A DNA stretch of 64,000 nt, from NCBI GenBank assembly GCA_018664485.1, contig JABJOE010000006.1, positions 1 to 64,000 on the forward strand, read 5' to 3'. The stretch is from Candidatus Uhrbacteria bacterium. Lineage in GTDB: Bacteria > Patescibacteria > ABY1 > SG8-24 > UBA9934. Positions 43,971-53,241 of this stretch are shown here, piece by piece. The position numbers and the translations under genes are program-made. Below the pieces are notes generated by a model, which was not told the DNA's origin, made no database searches, and saw nothing but the letters and a program-made list of their open reading frames with translations. Each line of letters begins with the position of its first letter. Position 1 is the stretch's first letter.

Positions 43971-46427
43971 TGCAGGTTTTTTATCAACTTTCTTTACCGG
44001 TTTCTTCTTAGGCTTCTTACCCCATCTCGCATTACGAGCGTCATCGCGTGACTCTTTCGCCCCCTTACCGTCATCGCGTATCTCTTTCGCCTCCTTACCT
44101 TCACCAGATACGCTACCCAACAGATCAGCGCCAATGTCGGTGGCACCGCCCAACAGATCAGCACCTATATCAGCAATATCTTCCTGTACATTGCCCCAGT
44201 TTTTATCTATTTCTTCATTACCCTTTGAAACAGCTGTAATACTTTTATCTTGTTGACCTACAAGCTCCAGAGCGCCTTCTTTCAAGAAATTCCACATGGA
44301 CTTAGCAGCCATTCTAGTAGAGTTCAATCCAATTTTTACAGAATTATAGGCAGCACTCAAACCTACTCTTGCCCCTTTAACACCGCTCTTGAGAACAAAT
44401 CCTGAACCCGCTAAACCAACTGTAGCTACCGCCGGAATCCTACCTACAGCCTTAACAGCCGTCTCTTCACCTGATTCATTTAGTTTTTTTAATTTATCAT
44501 AATGAATAGACGCTTCCAACTGCTTAATTGCGCCTCGCGGATCTTGCTCATATAAATCCCTACGAGATTCCATCCATGACTCTGCATCATCCTCCGACAT
44601 ACCCGACTCAATCATCATAGCAACCGCCATAACGCCAAGAGCCTCAAGCCGTTTAGGTCCCGTAATATCTCCAAGTTCACGAATATTCTCATCATTACTC
44701 TCTTTTTCCAATGCCGCATCACGATCCTCTTTACTTAATCCACGCATCCTCTCTCTGAAATTTTGAAGTCTATCAGCGTCAATACCACGAGCCTCCTTAC
44801 GATCGGTCAACTCCATCATCTTTAATTCAAATTTGCTATCTTCATCATCTGGGTTAAAAAGTGAACGTTCACCACCCCTCTCAATAACACCGGGTGCAAC
44901 CTCATCAAGTCCAAGCGCCAAAGGAATATCCCCTCCGGACGTACCATCAGGAGATTGTAAATATGAAGGCACCTCAGGCTCCTCATCACTGGTCAATGCT
45001 TCCCAATCATCTGCAAGATCTTGTTCATCAAGTGAGAAACTCTCGGCCTCAGGCTTAGCAACGGGTTTCTCACTATTCCTCTCTAACGCCTCTATCCGGT
45101 CAAGTGCCTCTTGCTCGTTATCAGGGCTGGTATTTACTTCCAACGCATTCCATTGATCAAGGATATCGTTCCCACTCGAATTAGTGGAAGTGCTAGCAAC
45201 GGCCACATCGCCCGAACCGGTCGATGGTTCATCTTCATCTATGTCGTCTATTGTGTCATCACCACCCTCGATATCATCCATTGTCTCATAATCTTCGTCA
45301 TCAAGAGAATCCTGAGATAACCCACCTTCCTCACCATCTAAAATATCATCATTAATCTCCTCGCTAGGTGAGGGATCAGTTCCTTCATCTATATCATCCA
45401 ATATATCGTCATTTGATGTTTCCCCACCTTCAATATCATCGCCCTCATCGTCAAGGATGTCATCATTTGAAAACTCGCCATTACCTACCGACACTTCAGT
45501 GCCACTAGTAACCGCCTCGGCAATGTCAGAAGCCGCTTCGCCTCCCGTAGGTACTGACGATTCAACGCCAGAATCAACCGGCTCGCCACTAGGATTCGAT
45601 ATTTCATTCATACTCTCAATTTTTGCAGCTAAATCAGCTCCCGCGCTAACTGCTTCGGCGACTATCTCAGCTGTACCTGAAGCTGCCGCTACCTCAACGA
45701 CTCCCGCGCCAAGAACCTCACTTGCGACGTCCGCGCCAGCCCCGCCACCTTCAACTACAATACCCTCCTTAGCTCCACTAGTCCCCGATCCCAAAACACT
45801 GTCGATCACAACATCTGCGCCCGTCTCGATATTTTCTATACTAGCGCTAGGTTCCGGAGTGGCATCAACACCTTTATTCCTACCAGTAATCCTTACGGGA
45901 GGATCTTCCGATCCCGCAGGAGCTCTATTCTCTTCTCGTTGTGCTACGGCTACATGACCTTCATCCTCTCGCAAACCCTTAACAGAATCTTTACGATGAG
46001 CCTCTTGAACATTAGAACCACGATCAGAATCTTGAGCCATCACGTCAGCTACATCCTGGTTACTATCCGCCCCCTCTTCCTGCTCTTCTTGCGCGTCAAG
46101 CTTAACAAACTCTGCCTCGCGAGCCTCGCCAATTCTATCTTTCTCATCCAATTCGTCTGAGCTTCTCGTATCCTCGTAAACACCTTTCATAAGGTCTTCA
46201 TGAGAAGGAGGATTGCCCCAGTTTTCAACAATTTTTCCTTTTATTTTTCTTACCACAACTAAATCAACAGCTTTCGATGCGGCGACCTCCTCTCCAAGCA
46301 CAGCAAGCTGTTCACTTATTTGCTTCTCTTGCTCAGCAAGCTCGCCAGCGCTAACCTCAGGTTGCTCTCTACCACCCTCAATTTTTTTCACCGCTTCAAT
46401 TGTACCGTCTTCAGATCCTTCTACCAT
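43950..46427 (-). CDS. Large acidic low-complexity protein, unknown
   Basis: 825 residues from the second ATG (46427), placed 8 bases after a TAGAAT -10 box; the first ATG (46433) adds two residues. The N-terminal half is Glu/Ala/Ser/Gly-rich with an Asp-Asp-Ile-Leu-Asp repeat (SNDDILDDEGDD, SNDDILDDIDEG, NDDILDGEEGG) at about 320-410. A helical region follows (about 530-680), then a hydrophobic, glycine-rich stretch (VATVGLAGSGFVLKSGVKGARVG), a GADLLG repeat and a basic tail. No signal peptide. I do not recognise a family. The predicted disorder and charge pattern could suit a scaffold. Confidence 0.7.
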   Translation of the reverse strand: MVEGSEDGTIEAVKKIEGGREQPEVSAGELAEQEKQISEQLAVLGEEVAASKAVDLVVVRKIKGKIVENWGNPPSHEDLMKGVYEDTRSSDELDEKDRIGEAREAEFVKLDAQEEQEEGADSNQDVADVMAQDSDRGSNVQEAHRKDSVKGLREDEGHVAVAQREENRAPAGSEDPPVRITGRNKGVDATPEPSASIENIETGADVVIDSVLGSGTSGAKEGIVVEGGGAGADVASEVLGAGVVEVAAASGTAEIVAEAVSAGADLAAKIESMNEISNPSGEPVDSGVESSVPTGGEAASDIAEAVTSGTEVSVGNGEFSNDDILDDEGDDIEGGETSNDDILDDIDEGTDPSPSEEINDDILDGEEGGLSQDSLDDEDYETMDDIEGGDDTIDDIDEDEPSTGSGDVAVASTSTNSSGNDILDQWNALEVNTSPDNEQEALDRIEALERNSEKPVAKPEAESFSLDEQDLADDWEALTSDEEPEVPSYLQSPDGTSGGDIPLALGLDEVAPGVIERGGERSLFNPDDEDSKFELKMMELTDRKEARGIDADRLQNFRERMRGLSKEDRDAALEKESNDENIRELGDITGPKRLEALGVMAVAMMIESGMSEDDAESWMESRRDLYEQDPRGAIKQLEASIHYDKLKKLNESGEETAVKAVGRIPAVATVGLAGSGFVLKSGVKGARVGLSAAYNSVKIGLNSTRMAAKSMWNFLKEGALELVGQQDKSITAVSKGNEEIDKNWGNVQEDIADIGADLLGGATDIGADLLGSVSGEGKEAKEIRDDGKGAKESRDDARNARWGKKPKKKPVKKVDKKPAKKKKAA

Positions 46428-46531
46428 ATACATACATTCTATCTGATCTTGCCCACCTCGACAATCTCTCAGTACCCCATGCCATACCCTAAAAACTTGT
46501 CCGAGAATGTCCTTAGGGTTACTCTATTAGT

Positions 46532-48016
46532 ATGCCTGAAACGCTAGATTTCCTACCGCTTGCGCAAAAGCTCAAAAACTCTGGTCCATACACGGACGAA
46601 GATGTTGTTTTTACGAAACGAGCGTTTGAAATGGCAAAGGCCGCTCACAAAGGTCAGATGAGAAAAACCGGTGAGCCATATGTCATCCATCCGTTTGCAG
46701 TTGCGATGAAATTAGTAGACATGCAGTTGCCTATAGAGGTTGTAGCTGCAGGTCTTCTCCATGACGTTCCAGAAGATACAGATGTAACAGTTGAGGAGAT
46801 TCAGCATGCTTTTGGTGACGAAGTTGCCACCATGGTAAATGGTGTTACGAAATTGGGGCATGTTCGCTACACGGGACTTGAGCGATATGTGGAAAACTTG
46901 CGGAAGATGTTCCTTGCAATGGCGCAAGACGTGCGAGTTATCTTCATTAAATTCGCCGACCGGATGCACAACATGGAAACCCTCTATGTTATTCCCGAAA
47001 GCAAACGAATTCGAATCGCGCGTGAGGTCATGGAAATCTACGCACCAATCGCTAACCGTCTTGGAATGGGAGAATACCGCGGGCTGTTTGAAGATTACGC
47101 ATTCCGCTACCTGAGCCCAAAAGAGTACAACTGGACAAAACACCTTCTAGAGCAGAGCGTTAAGAAAGCCGGACCTGCGATGGAGCGTGCCCTTCGTGAC
47201 GTTGAAGATGCGCTTCGTGATAACGGATTAAGACTCGCCAATGTTCATGGGCGAATTAAGTTCTGCCACAGTCTTTACAAGAAATTAAAGAAGTACGACA
47301 AAGACATCAATAAGGTGTACGACCTCATGGCTCTTCGCATCATTGTAAACGATGTAAGCGAGTGCTACGGGGCGCTTGGGATCCTCCACAGCATGTATAC
47401 GCCGCTTTCAGGACGTATCAAAGATTATATTGCACAACCAAAACCAAATGGTTATCAATCCCTTCACACAACGGTGTTTGATGAAGATGGATCTATTTTG
47501 GAATTCCAAATTCGTACAACGGAAATGCACGAAGAGGCTGAGTACGGTATTGCAGCCCACTGGAGATACAAAGAATTCAAGAGCAAAGATAAGAAAGTTC
47601 GCTGGATGAATGATTTGGTTCGTATTCAAAAAGAGCTTAATGAAACTGACTTCATGGATCGGCTTGATGAACTTAAGCTCGACATGTTCCACGACCGTAT
47701 TTTCGTCTTCTCTCCAAACGGAGATGTGTTCGACCTACCAGAAAACTCAACACCAATCGATTTTGCCTACGCAATTCATACAGATATCGGAAACAAAGCG
47801 TCTACAGCAAAAATTAACCACCAAGTAGTAAACCTTGGATCCCCTCTTAAGTCAGGAGACATGTGTGAGATAATTGTCGACAAAAACCGTAAGGGGCCAA
47901 GTGCAGATTGGCTTAAATTTGTAAAAACACATCACGCTCGATCAAAAATTAAAGATGCAGTTAAAAAGAACAAGCGTTCATTCCTAGCCTCTTTCAAAGA
48001 CCGATCAAAACGATAG
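46532..48016 (+). CDS. rel: Bifunctional (p)ppGpp synthetase/hydrolase Rel
   Basis: 494 residues. HD hydrolase domain (HPFAVAMKL, LLHDVPEDT, KFADRMHNMETL), synthetase domain (YDLMALRIIV, GRIKDYIAQPKPNGYQSLHT, EFQIRTTEMHEEAEYGIAAHW) and a TGS domain (about 390-450, IFVFSPNGDVFDLPENSTPIDFAY). The C-terminal helical, CC and ACT domains of full-length RelA/SpoT (about 700 residues) are missing, so ribosome-bound regulation may be reduced. Both catalytic motifs look intact. Makes and destroys the stringent-response alarmone. Confidence 0.95.
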   Translation: MPETLDFLPLAQKLKNSGPYTDEDVVFTKRAFEMAKAAHKGQMRKTGEPYVIHPFAVAMKLVDMQLPIEVVAAGLLHDVPEDTDVTVEEIQHAFGDEVATMVNGVTKLGHVRYTGLERYVENLRKMFLAMAQDVRVIFIKFADRMHNMETLYVIPESKRIRIAREVMEIYAPIANRLGMGEYRGLFEDYAFRYLSPKEYNWTKHLLEQSVKKAGPAMERALRDVEDALRDNGLRLANVHGRIKFCHSLYKKLKKYDKDINKVYDLMALRIIVNDVSECYGALGILHSMYTPLSGRIKDYIAQPKPNGYQSLHTTVFDEDGSILEFQIRTTEMHEEAEYGIAAHWRYKEFKSKDKKVRWMNDLVRIQKELNETDFMDRLDELKLDMFHDRIFVFSPNGDVFDLPENSTPIDFAYAIHTDIGNKASTAKINHQVVNLGSPLKSGDMCEIIVDKNRKGPSADWLKFVKTHHARSKIKDAVKKNKRSFLASFKDRSKR

Positions 48017-48037
48017 CGTTACATACTCAGAAGCAAA

Positions 48038-48070
48038 AACGTGCCTCACTTGGAGACACGTTATTGTTTT
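48038..48070. terminator. Bidirectional terminator between rel and parB
   Basis: AACGTG-c-CTC / GAG-a-CACGTT with T-rich ends on both strands (TTATTGTTTT on +, GTTTTTG on -). Confidence 0.8.
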
Positions 48071-48097
48071 ATATAAATCGTAGGGGCTAGATCCAAA

Positions 48098-48964
48098 CTA
48101 ATCAATCAAGCGCTTAACCAAATTCCTTAGATCGTCTTTAGAATAAAAGTGGATCACCATCTTTCCAGAAGTACCTGACATTTTTAGCTCTACCTTTGTT
48201 TCAAGTGCATCTCGGAGTTCATCCTCAATAGCTCTTATATTCGCATCTTGTGGCCGCTTCTTGGACCCTGGCCGTGCACCCGATGCCTTAGCCTCTGCCT
48301 GACGAACGGTAAGCTTCCCGGCAAGCATCTGGCGGAACATCTCCAGCCGCCTTACCTGATCGACCTCTGAAAGCAATGTCCTTGCATGCGATCGAGTGAT
48401 CTTACCCTCCATCAAAGCTTGCTGGATCTCAGTCTCCAAATCTAAAAGACGAATGATATTTGCAACATATGAACGACTCTTCCCGATTCTTTGTGCAACC
48501 TGCTCCTGCGTTAGAGAAAACAATTCAACAAAAGAATTATATGCCTGAGCTTCTTCAACGGCATTAAGATCAGCACGCTGGATATTCTCAATCAATGCCA
48601 ACTCCAACTTTTGCTGTTCTGAAACATCTGCACGAACAACTGCCGGCACAGTTTGTAAACCAAGCAGTCGAGCACTACGCAAACGACGCTCACCTGCAAT
48701 AAGCTCATAGTTCCCATCGTCCTTCTTGGTAACTAAAAGTGGCTGCAGAATTCCGTGTTCTTTAATCGAACCGACCAAATCCTCTAAATCCGCCGGCGCA
48801 AAATAAGTACGCGGCTGATGTGGATTCTCCACGATCATATCTATTTTGATCTCGGATTCAGGGGTCGCTGCCACAACCGCCTCCTGCGTTCCAACTATTG
48901 GCGCAATCTTCGGCGGAATCAACGAACTTAAACCACGACCTAATCCTCCTTTTGCCTTTGCCAT
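48098..48964 (-). CDS. parB: Chromosome partitioning protein ParB
   Basis: 288 residues. N-terminal LGRGLSSLIPP motif that stimulates ParA, ParB/Srx CTPase domain (NPHQPRTYF, GIMLQPLLV-like GILQPLLV, AGERRLRSARLLG, ALIENIQRADLN), helix-turn-helix (LTQEQVAQRIGKSRSYVANIIRLL) and a C-terminal dimer domain. Binds parS and loads condensin at the origin region. It follows parA by 9 bases. No parS-like TGTTTCACGTGAAACA was seen in this window by eye. Confidence 0.97.
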   Translation of the reverse strand: MAKAKGGLGRGLSSLIPPKIAPIVGTQEAVVAATPESEIKIDMIVENPHQPRTYFAPADLEDLVGSIKEHGILQPLLVTKKDDGNYELIAGERRLRSARLLGLQTVPAVVRADVSEQQKLELALIENIQRADLNAVEEAQAYNSFVELFSLTQEQVAQRIGKSRSYVANIIRLLDLETEIQQALMEGKITRSHARTLLSEVDQVRRLEMFRQMLAGKLTVRQAEAKASGARPGSKKRPQDANIRAIEDELRDALETKVELKMSGTSGKMVIHFYSKDDLRNLVKRLID

Positions 48965-48973
48965 ATTAATATT

Positions 48974-49771
48974 CTAAACAACAGTATCTTTTTGTGTAAT
49001 AGCGATCGGTGTGTCTTCCCGCATCAAAAACTCCTTTGCTAGCCGCTCATATGCACGTCCAGCCTTACACGTTGGATCAAATTGCAAAATAGACTGACCA
49101 TAACTTGGAGCCTCAGCAAGTCGAACACTTCGTGGAATAACGGATCTGAAAATCTTTTCTGGAAAATGTGCGTACAGCTCTTCCAAGACCTGACGAGAAA
49201 GTTTTGTACGCGTATCAAACATAGTAATGACTGCTCCCATAATTTCCAACTCCGGCTTGATCGACTGGCGAACCATATCGACCGTCTGCATAAGTTGCCC
49301 GAGCCCTTCAAGCGAGTAGTACTCAGCCTGCACTGGAATAAGTACGCTGTCAGCAGCCACCAAACCATTAACAGTCAAAAGTCCGAGCGTTGGTGGATTG
49401 TCGATAATGATGTAATCGTAGTCATTGCGCACCTCAAGAAGTGCTTCGTGCAATTTTCGCTCACGTCCCATCTCACTTACAAGCTCTACCGATGCACCTG
49501 CGAGGTCTGGACCACCTGCTAGTAAAAATAGCCCCTCGTGTGCCGTTGGTAAAATAATATCCTTAGCCTTACCGTTTCCAGATAGGGCATGATACGTCCC
49601 TTGCACCTCATGACTGACAACGTTAAGTCCACTTGAGGCATTACCCTGTGGATCAAGGTCAACCAACAAAACATACTTCCCGAAATGGGCCAAGTATGAG
49701 GCAAGATTGACGGCAGTCGTTGACTTACCAACACCACCCTTCTGATTTACGATTGAAACTATATGAGCCAT
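48974..49771 (-). CDS. parA: Chromosome partitioning ATPase ParA (Soj)
   Basis: 265 residues. Deviant Walker A NQKGGVGKSTTAVNLA at the N terminus, Walker A' LLVDLDPQGNASS, Walker B YIIIDNPPTLG. It forms DNA-bound ATP dimers that move ParB-parS complexes. A textbook extended -10 (TGATATACT, 49781-49789) ends 9 bases before the ATG and overlaps the end of the malic enzyme gene, so parAB has its own leaderless promoter. Confidence 0.97.
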   Translation of the reverse strand: MAHIVSIVNQKGGVGKSTTAVNLASYLAHFGKYVLLVDLDPQGNASSGLNVVSHEVQGTYHALSGNGKAKDIILPTAHEGLFLLAGGPDLAGASVELVSEMGRERKLHEALLEVRNDYDYIIIDNPPTLGLLTVNGLVAADSVLIPVQAEYYSLEGLGQLMQTVDMVRQSIKPELEIMGAVITMFDTRTKLSRQVLEELYAHFPEKIFRSVIPRSVRLAEAPSYGQSILQFDPTCKAGRAYERLAKEFLMREDTPIAITQKDTVV

Positions 49772-49780
49772 AACGGCCTC

Positions 49781-49789
49781 AGTATATCA
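49781..49789 (-). promoter_or_regulatory. Extended -10 box of parAB
   Basis: Minus strand TGATATACT, 9 bases before the parA ATG, lying over the last codons of the malic enzyme gene. Confidence 0.65.
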
Positions 49790-50935
49790 TTTCTTAGCCA
49801 CCCTTGCGACCGCGCTTGAAACGCTCTTTACAACCATAGGATCAAACGCATCTGGAATAATATTTGTAGGATGAGGCTCCTTAACCACCCCCGCCAATGC
49901 CTGCGCTGCCGCCAGTTTCATATCTTCCGTGATTTCTTTGGCCTTTGCGTCAAATGCACCTCGAAATACTCCAGGGAAAGCGAGCACATTATTTATTTGG
50001 TTTGGAAAGTCTGATCGACCAGATGCTACAACTGCAGCTCCAGCATCAAGCGCATCTTGCGGCATAATCTCTGGATCAGGATTAGCCATAGCAAACACGA
50101 TTGCATCTTTTGCCATAGATTTCACCATCTCCGATGAAACGATTCCACCAACACTCACTCCAATGAATACATCAGCACCTTCGAGCGCATCAGCTAAAGT
50201 TCCACCTTTCTCATTAGGGTTGGTAAAACTGAGCAGATCTTTCTTTGCACCGTTTAGATTGTCACGATCTGGTGAAATAATTCCTTTTGAATCACACATA
50301 ACAATGTCTGCAACACCTTGAGATGAAAGTAACTTCGCAATTGCAGTGCCTGCGGCTCCAGCCCCACTCATAACAACCTTCAATCCATCAAACGTTCTAT
50401 TTGTAACCTTGAGTGCGTTGATAAGGCCTGCAACCGTAACGATTGCAGTACCATGTTGGTCGTCGTGAAAAACTGGTATATCCAGTCGTTCCCGAAGACG
50501 CCGCTCAATCTCAAAACACCGAGGAGCAGCAATATCTTCTAAATTAATCCCACCAAAGCTCGGTGCTAATCGAACAACCGTTTCAACAATCTCATCTACG
50601 TCTTGCGTTGCAAGGCAGATCGGAAAAGCATCCACGTTAGCAAAAGTCTTAAATAGCACAGCCTTCCCTTCCATTACCGGGTACGCAGCTTCGGGTCCAA
50701 TATTTCCAAGCCCCAAAACAGAAGAACCATCAGTTACAACAGCAACCCAGTTACCTCGTGGCGTATATTTCCAAACATTCTGCACGTCCTTTGCGATCTC
50801 ACGGCAAGGCTCTGCAACGCCCGGCGTATAGTAAGTTGAAAGATCATCACGATTCTCCAAAGGTACTTTTAATCCAAGTTCAATCTTCCCCTTATTCTCC
50901 GCATGACGCTTAAGCGACTCTTTATTGTAATCCAT
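49787..50935 (-). CDS. maeB: Malate dehydrogenase, decarboxylating (malic enzyme)
   Basis: 382 residues from ATG 50935, where family-like sequence begins (MDYNKESLKRHAENKGKIEL); the frame extends upstream to 50995 without family match. Converts malate to pyruvate and CO2 with NAD(P)H. Visible: the Tyr-containing STYYTPGVAEPC, the catalytic Lys in MEGKAVLFKTF, metal ligands in INLEDIAAPRCFEIE and FHDDQHGTAIV, and the dinucleotide motif VVMSGAGAAGTAIAKLL. It is the short, single-domain bacterial form without a phosphotransacetylase fusion. It could feed pyruvate and reducing power into a minimal fermentative metabolism. Confidence 0.93.
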   Translation of the reverse strand: MDYNKESLKRHAENKGKIELGLKVPLENRDDLSTYYTPGVAEPCREIAKDVQNVWKYTPRGNWVAVVTDGSSVLGLGNIGPEAAYPVMEGKAVLFKTFANVDAFPICLATQDVDEIVETVVRLAPSFGGINLEDIAAPRCFEIERRLRERLDIPVFHDDQHGTAIVTVAGLINALKVTNRTFDGLKVVMSGAGAAGTAIAKLLSSQGVADIVMCDSKGIISPDRDNLNGAKKDLLSFTNPNEKGGTLADALEGADVFIGVSVGGIVSSEMVKSMAKDAIVFAMANPDPEIMPQDALDAGAAVVASGRSDFPNQINNVLAFPGVFRGAFDAKAKEITEDMKLAAAQALAGVVKEPHPTNIIPDAFDPMVVKSVSSAVARVAKK

Positions 50936-50988
50936 ACCGGCACAGGGTAACACGGTTGATTGCGGATGTTCAAGATGACCTGTATACA

Positions 50989-51017
50989 TTGACAAAAGGC
51001 CATTTTTGTGATATTCT
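50989..51017 (+). promoter_or_regulatory. Strong promoter of the coiled-coil orphan
   Basis: TTGACA (50989-50994), 17-base spacer, TATTCT (51012-51017) preceded by TGTGA. It implies a leader of about 175 bases. Confidence 0.65.
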
Positions 51018-51024
51018 TGTGCGT

Positions 51025-51075
51025 CAGATAAAGACGTTTTCTCATCATTTTGTGGTGATTTAACGCCTTTATCTG
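51025..51075 (+). promoter_or_regulatory. Leader hairpin before the coiled-coil orphan
   Basis: Arms CAGATAAAGACGTT / AACGCCTTTATCTG (13 of 14 pair) enclose TCATCA-ttttg-TGGTGA. It starts about 1-2 bases after the expected transcription start; there is no T-run, so it is a stable 5' cap structure or a regulatory leader rather than a terminator. Confidence 0.5.
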
Positions 51076-51199
51076 CATATTTAGCCGATCGCGAAAATCA
51101 TCTGCCTATAGTGGTGGGTGTGGGGTAAATTAGCCTATTCGTGTTAGGGAATATGTCTCGCCGTTCCTGGTGAGTTTAAGATGAGGAGAGAAGAAGACC

Positions 51200-52198
51200 A
51201 TGTCAGACGGAAAAGAGTCCGAAAACGAAGAGTCCACGAACGAAGGGTCCAGCAAGTTTCGCCTGTCCTCCCTCGCCTTCATGTTCGTCATGTCGAACCT
51301 CGGCATTATGATCGCTGCGGCAAAGGGTGACTGGTTTAATATCTTTGGCGTAGTCGGTAGCCTTACCTTGGGATACGTTATCGTGTCTCAGTGGCATGCG
51401 CTGCGGGACCTACGCAAAGAGTTCAAGATCAAGGAGGTCGATCTCCAGAAAATAGTTGTCGATCTCGCCATGGAAAAAACTACGGTCAGAGTCCTCACAC
51501 AACAAAGAGACGATGCAATCGAGCATGAGAGAGCTCTCCAAACGAAGGTCCATGACCTCGAGGCCGCGAATGCGGTGCTCAAAGAAGAGAAGAGTGAGGC
51601 AGAAGGCGAAAGCGCACGGCTCAAGGGTCGGAACGACCGCCTGACAGAGAGCGAGAAGCGCGACCGCAAAGCGCTTCTCACGTTCCTGAGCTTCGTCCTC
51701 AAGCAGATGCAGATCATCCGGTCTGCAAAAGCCAAGGACATGGATGGAACCTGGGCCTCCGAATTGCGACAGCGTCTAGCGCATGAAGTGATGCGATTGG
51801 CGACGACGCAGGAGCTGGAGCCAGACTTCTTCGCGACCAAAGACAGAGCGGAACTGGTCTTCGATGTCATGACAGAGATGGCAGAAGCCCTTCACAGTCG
51901 CAATAGGCTGCGCTTTGGTTCAATCTTCAGGCGTCAGCATGAAAGCGAACTGTGGGACCTCGGAATTCCCCGCATCTTGTTGGTGTCTCACATGACCCGT
52001 ATCGACAAGGGGAACGATCAGGATGTGGCCACACAGCACCTTCTTGATGGCAATGGAGCGATCCGCCCCATGTACTTCAGAGCAGCACATGACCTGGCCC
52101 GAGAAATTCGGGAATCCAAGACGATGGAGATCCTTTCGGTAACGGAATCCGCCGGCTTCCTCTGGCTTACCGGACTCTTCGAGAAAAAATCAAACTGA
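51200..52198 (+). CDS. Membrane-anchored coiled-coil protein, orphan
   Basis: 332 residues. Two membrane helices near the N terminus (about 24-40, LAFMFVMSNLGIMIAAA, and 47-62), then a long coiled coil (about 70-165), then a helical C-terminal domain of about 150 residues with no recognised motif. GAGGAGA lies about 10-15 bases before the ATG. Codon use is more GC-rich than in the neighbouring malic enzyme gene. Promoter, leader hairpin and terminator make it a self-contained unit. Function unknown. Confidence 0.72.
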   Translation: MSDGKESENEESTNEGSSKFRLSSLAFMFVMSNLGIMIAAAKGDWFNIFGVVGSLTLGYVIVSQWHALRDLRKEFKIKEVDLQKIVVDLAMEKTTVRVLTQQRDDAIEHERALQTKVHDLEAANAVLKEEKSEAEGESARLKGRNDRLTESEKRDRKALLTFLSFVLKQMQIIRSAKAKDMDGTWASELRQRLAHEVMRLATTQELEPDFFATKDRAELVFDVMTEMAEALHSRNRLRFGSIFRRQHESELWDLGIPRILLVSHMTRIDKGNDQDVATQHLLDGNGAIRPMYFRAAHDLAREIRESKTMEILSVTESAGFLWLTGLFEKKSN

Positions 52199-52247
52199 GC
52201 ATTACGCCTGTAGCCATGCGACCGAGTGGTCCTTGAGCACAGCCGTC

Positions 52248-52283
52248 AATTCCCACACCTCGTCTAACGGGGGGTGGGAATTT
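52248..52283 (+). terminator. Hairpin terminator of the coiled-coil orphan
   Basis: AATTCCCAC-acc / ggg-GTGGGAATT with loop tcgtctaacg, followed by TTACATTT. Confidence 0.75.
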
Positions 52284-52308
52284 ACATTTAAAAAAACATC
52301 TGCATTGG

Positions 52309-52337
52309 TTGACGTTTTGAGCGATTTATGATAGTAT
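52309..52337 (+). promoter_or_regulatory. Promoter of the 239-residue orphan
   Basis: TTGACG (52309-52314), 17-base spacer, TAGTAT (52332-52337). Confidence 0.6.
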
Positions 52338-52406
52338 CTACAGTCGTATCTTCGGCAAACAATACACGCGCAGCAAATCGAATTACCCTACAAAGAGGAG
52401 CCTGCA

Positions 52407-53126
52407 ATGACACAAGATCCATCTGATGCCGTTACCCTTGAAGAGGCCGCAGCGCTACTTGCTGCCGTGATGAAAAGGCTCGTCGGTAAAGATGGCCGCG
52501 CCTGGCTCACAACCATTGAGCGCCTTTCACTAGCTGATGATCCACAACATACGGAAGCTGTCAGCGCAGGTACTCCAGCACTCTCCGTTCCCAATGGACT
52601 GACAGTCGACGATGCCTGGGCGCGATCAGTAATCCATCGATCAGGATTCGACGCCGCGATTGCAGAGTGGGAGAAAGCATACACCCAAGCAGAGAGCCTG
52701 GGGCTCCCGCTACGCATCCCTCGCAACGCGCGAATCCTACACTCCTACCTCGCCTCCGATCACAGCACACGGTTGCCGAAAGACAAGCCTGGGAGGAAGT
52801 TTGCCGTATGGCTCGTAGATCAGATCTATGAAGCTACGATGACAGGACTCACTCGCGACACATACAGCAGGCGGCGAGAGGCGTCCGTGATCATGTTCCG
52901 CGCAGCCGTGCTCGTACTGAAGGTAGTGTCAGAAGAAGTAGAGGTAGTCACAGATATGCCTAGGTCCACATCATCAGCCGACACAAATTGGACCATTCAA
53001 GGTGGCATCGCTCAGAAAATTGGAAGCGAAATGCGTCCGGACGAAAGCTGGCTCCAAATCGGCATTTTGCTTCGACCGCAGCTCAAGTTCAGCGACGGCA
53101 CGTCCATACCCGGCGACGTCGCATGA
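52407..53126 (+). CDS. Orphan soluble protein, unknown
   Basis: 239 residues, no signal or membrane segment. An N-terminal helical part (EEAAALLAAVMKRLVGK), a middle region with a basic patch (PKDKPGRKFAVWLVDQIYEATM) and a C-terminal beta-like segment ending LKFSDGTSIPGDVA. No family recognised. AAGAGGAG lies 6 bases before the ATG. It is GC-rich and placed directly after another orphan with its own promoter; a weak CCCCG / CGGGG hairpin follows at 53158-53186. Confidence 0.65.
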   Translation: MTQDPSDAVTLEEAAALLAAVMKRLVGKDGRAWLTTIERLSLADDPQHTEAVSAGTPALSVPNGLTVDDAWARSVIHRSGFDAAIAEWEKAYTQAESLGLPLRIPRNARILHSYLASDHSTRLPKDKPGRKFAVWLVDQIYEATMTGLTRDTYSRRREASVIMFRAAVLVLKVVSEEVEVVTDMPRSTSSADTNWTIQGGIAQKIGSEMRPDESWLQIGILLRPQLKFSDGTSIPGDVA

Positions 53127-53241
53127 AACCACCGCCAACTCCTCGGCAAACAGACTGCCCCGTATCGACCCCTGGTCTTTGCGGGGATTCGTGCATCAAT
53201 AAACAATAAAAATAGAAATCTCCAAATAAACCTTGAAGCAA

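Noticed and set aside
47900..49900. parS site near parAB
   Set aside because: No 16-bp palindrome like TGTTTCACGTGAAACA was found; a motif scan of the whole genome is needed.
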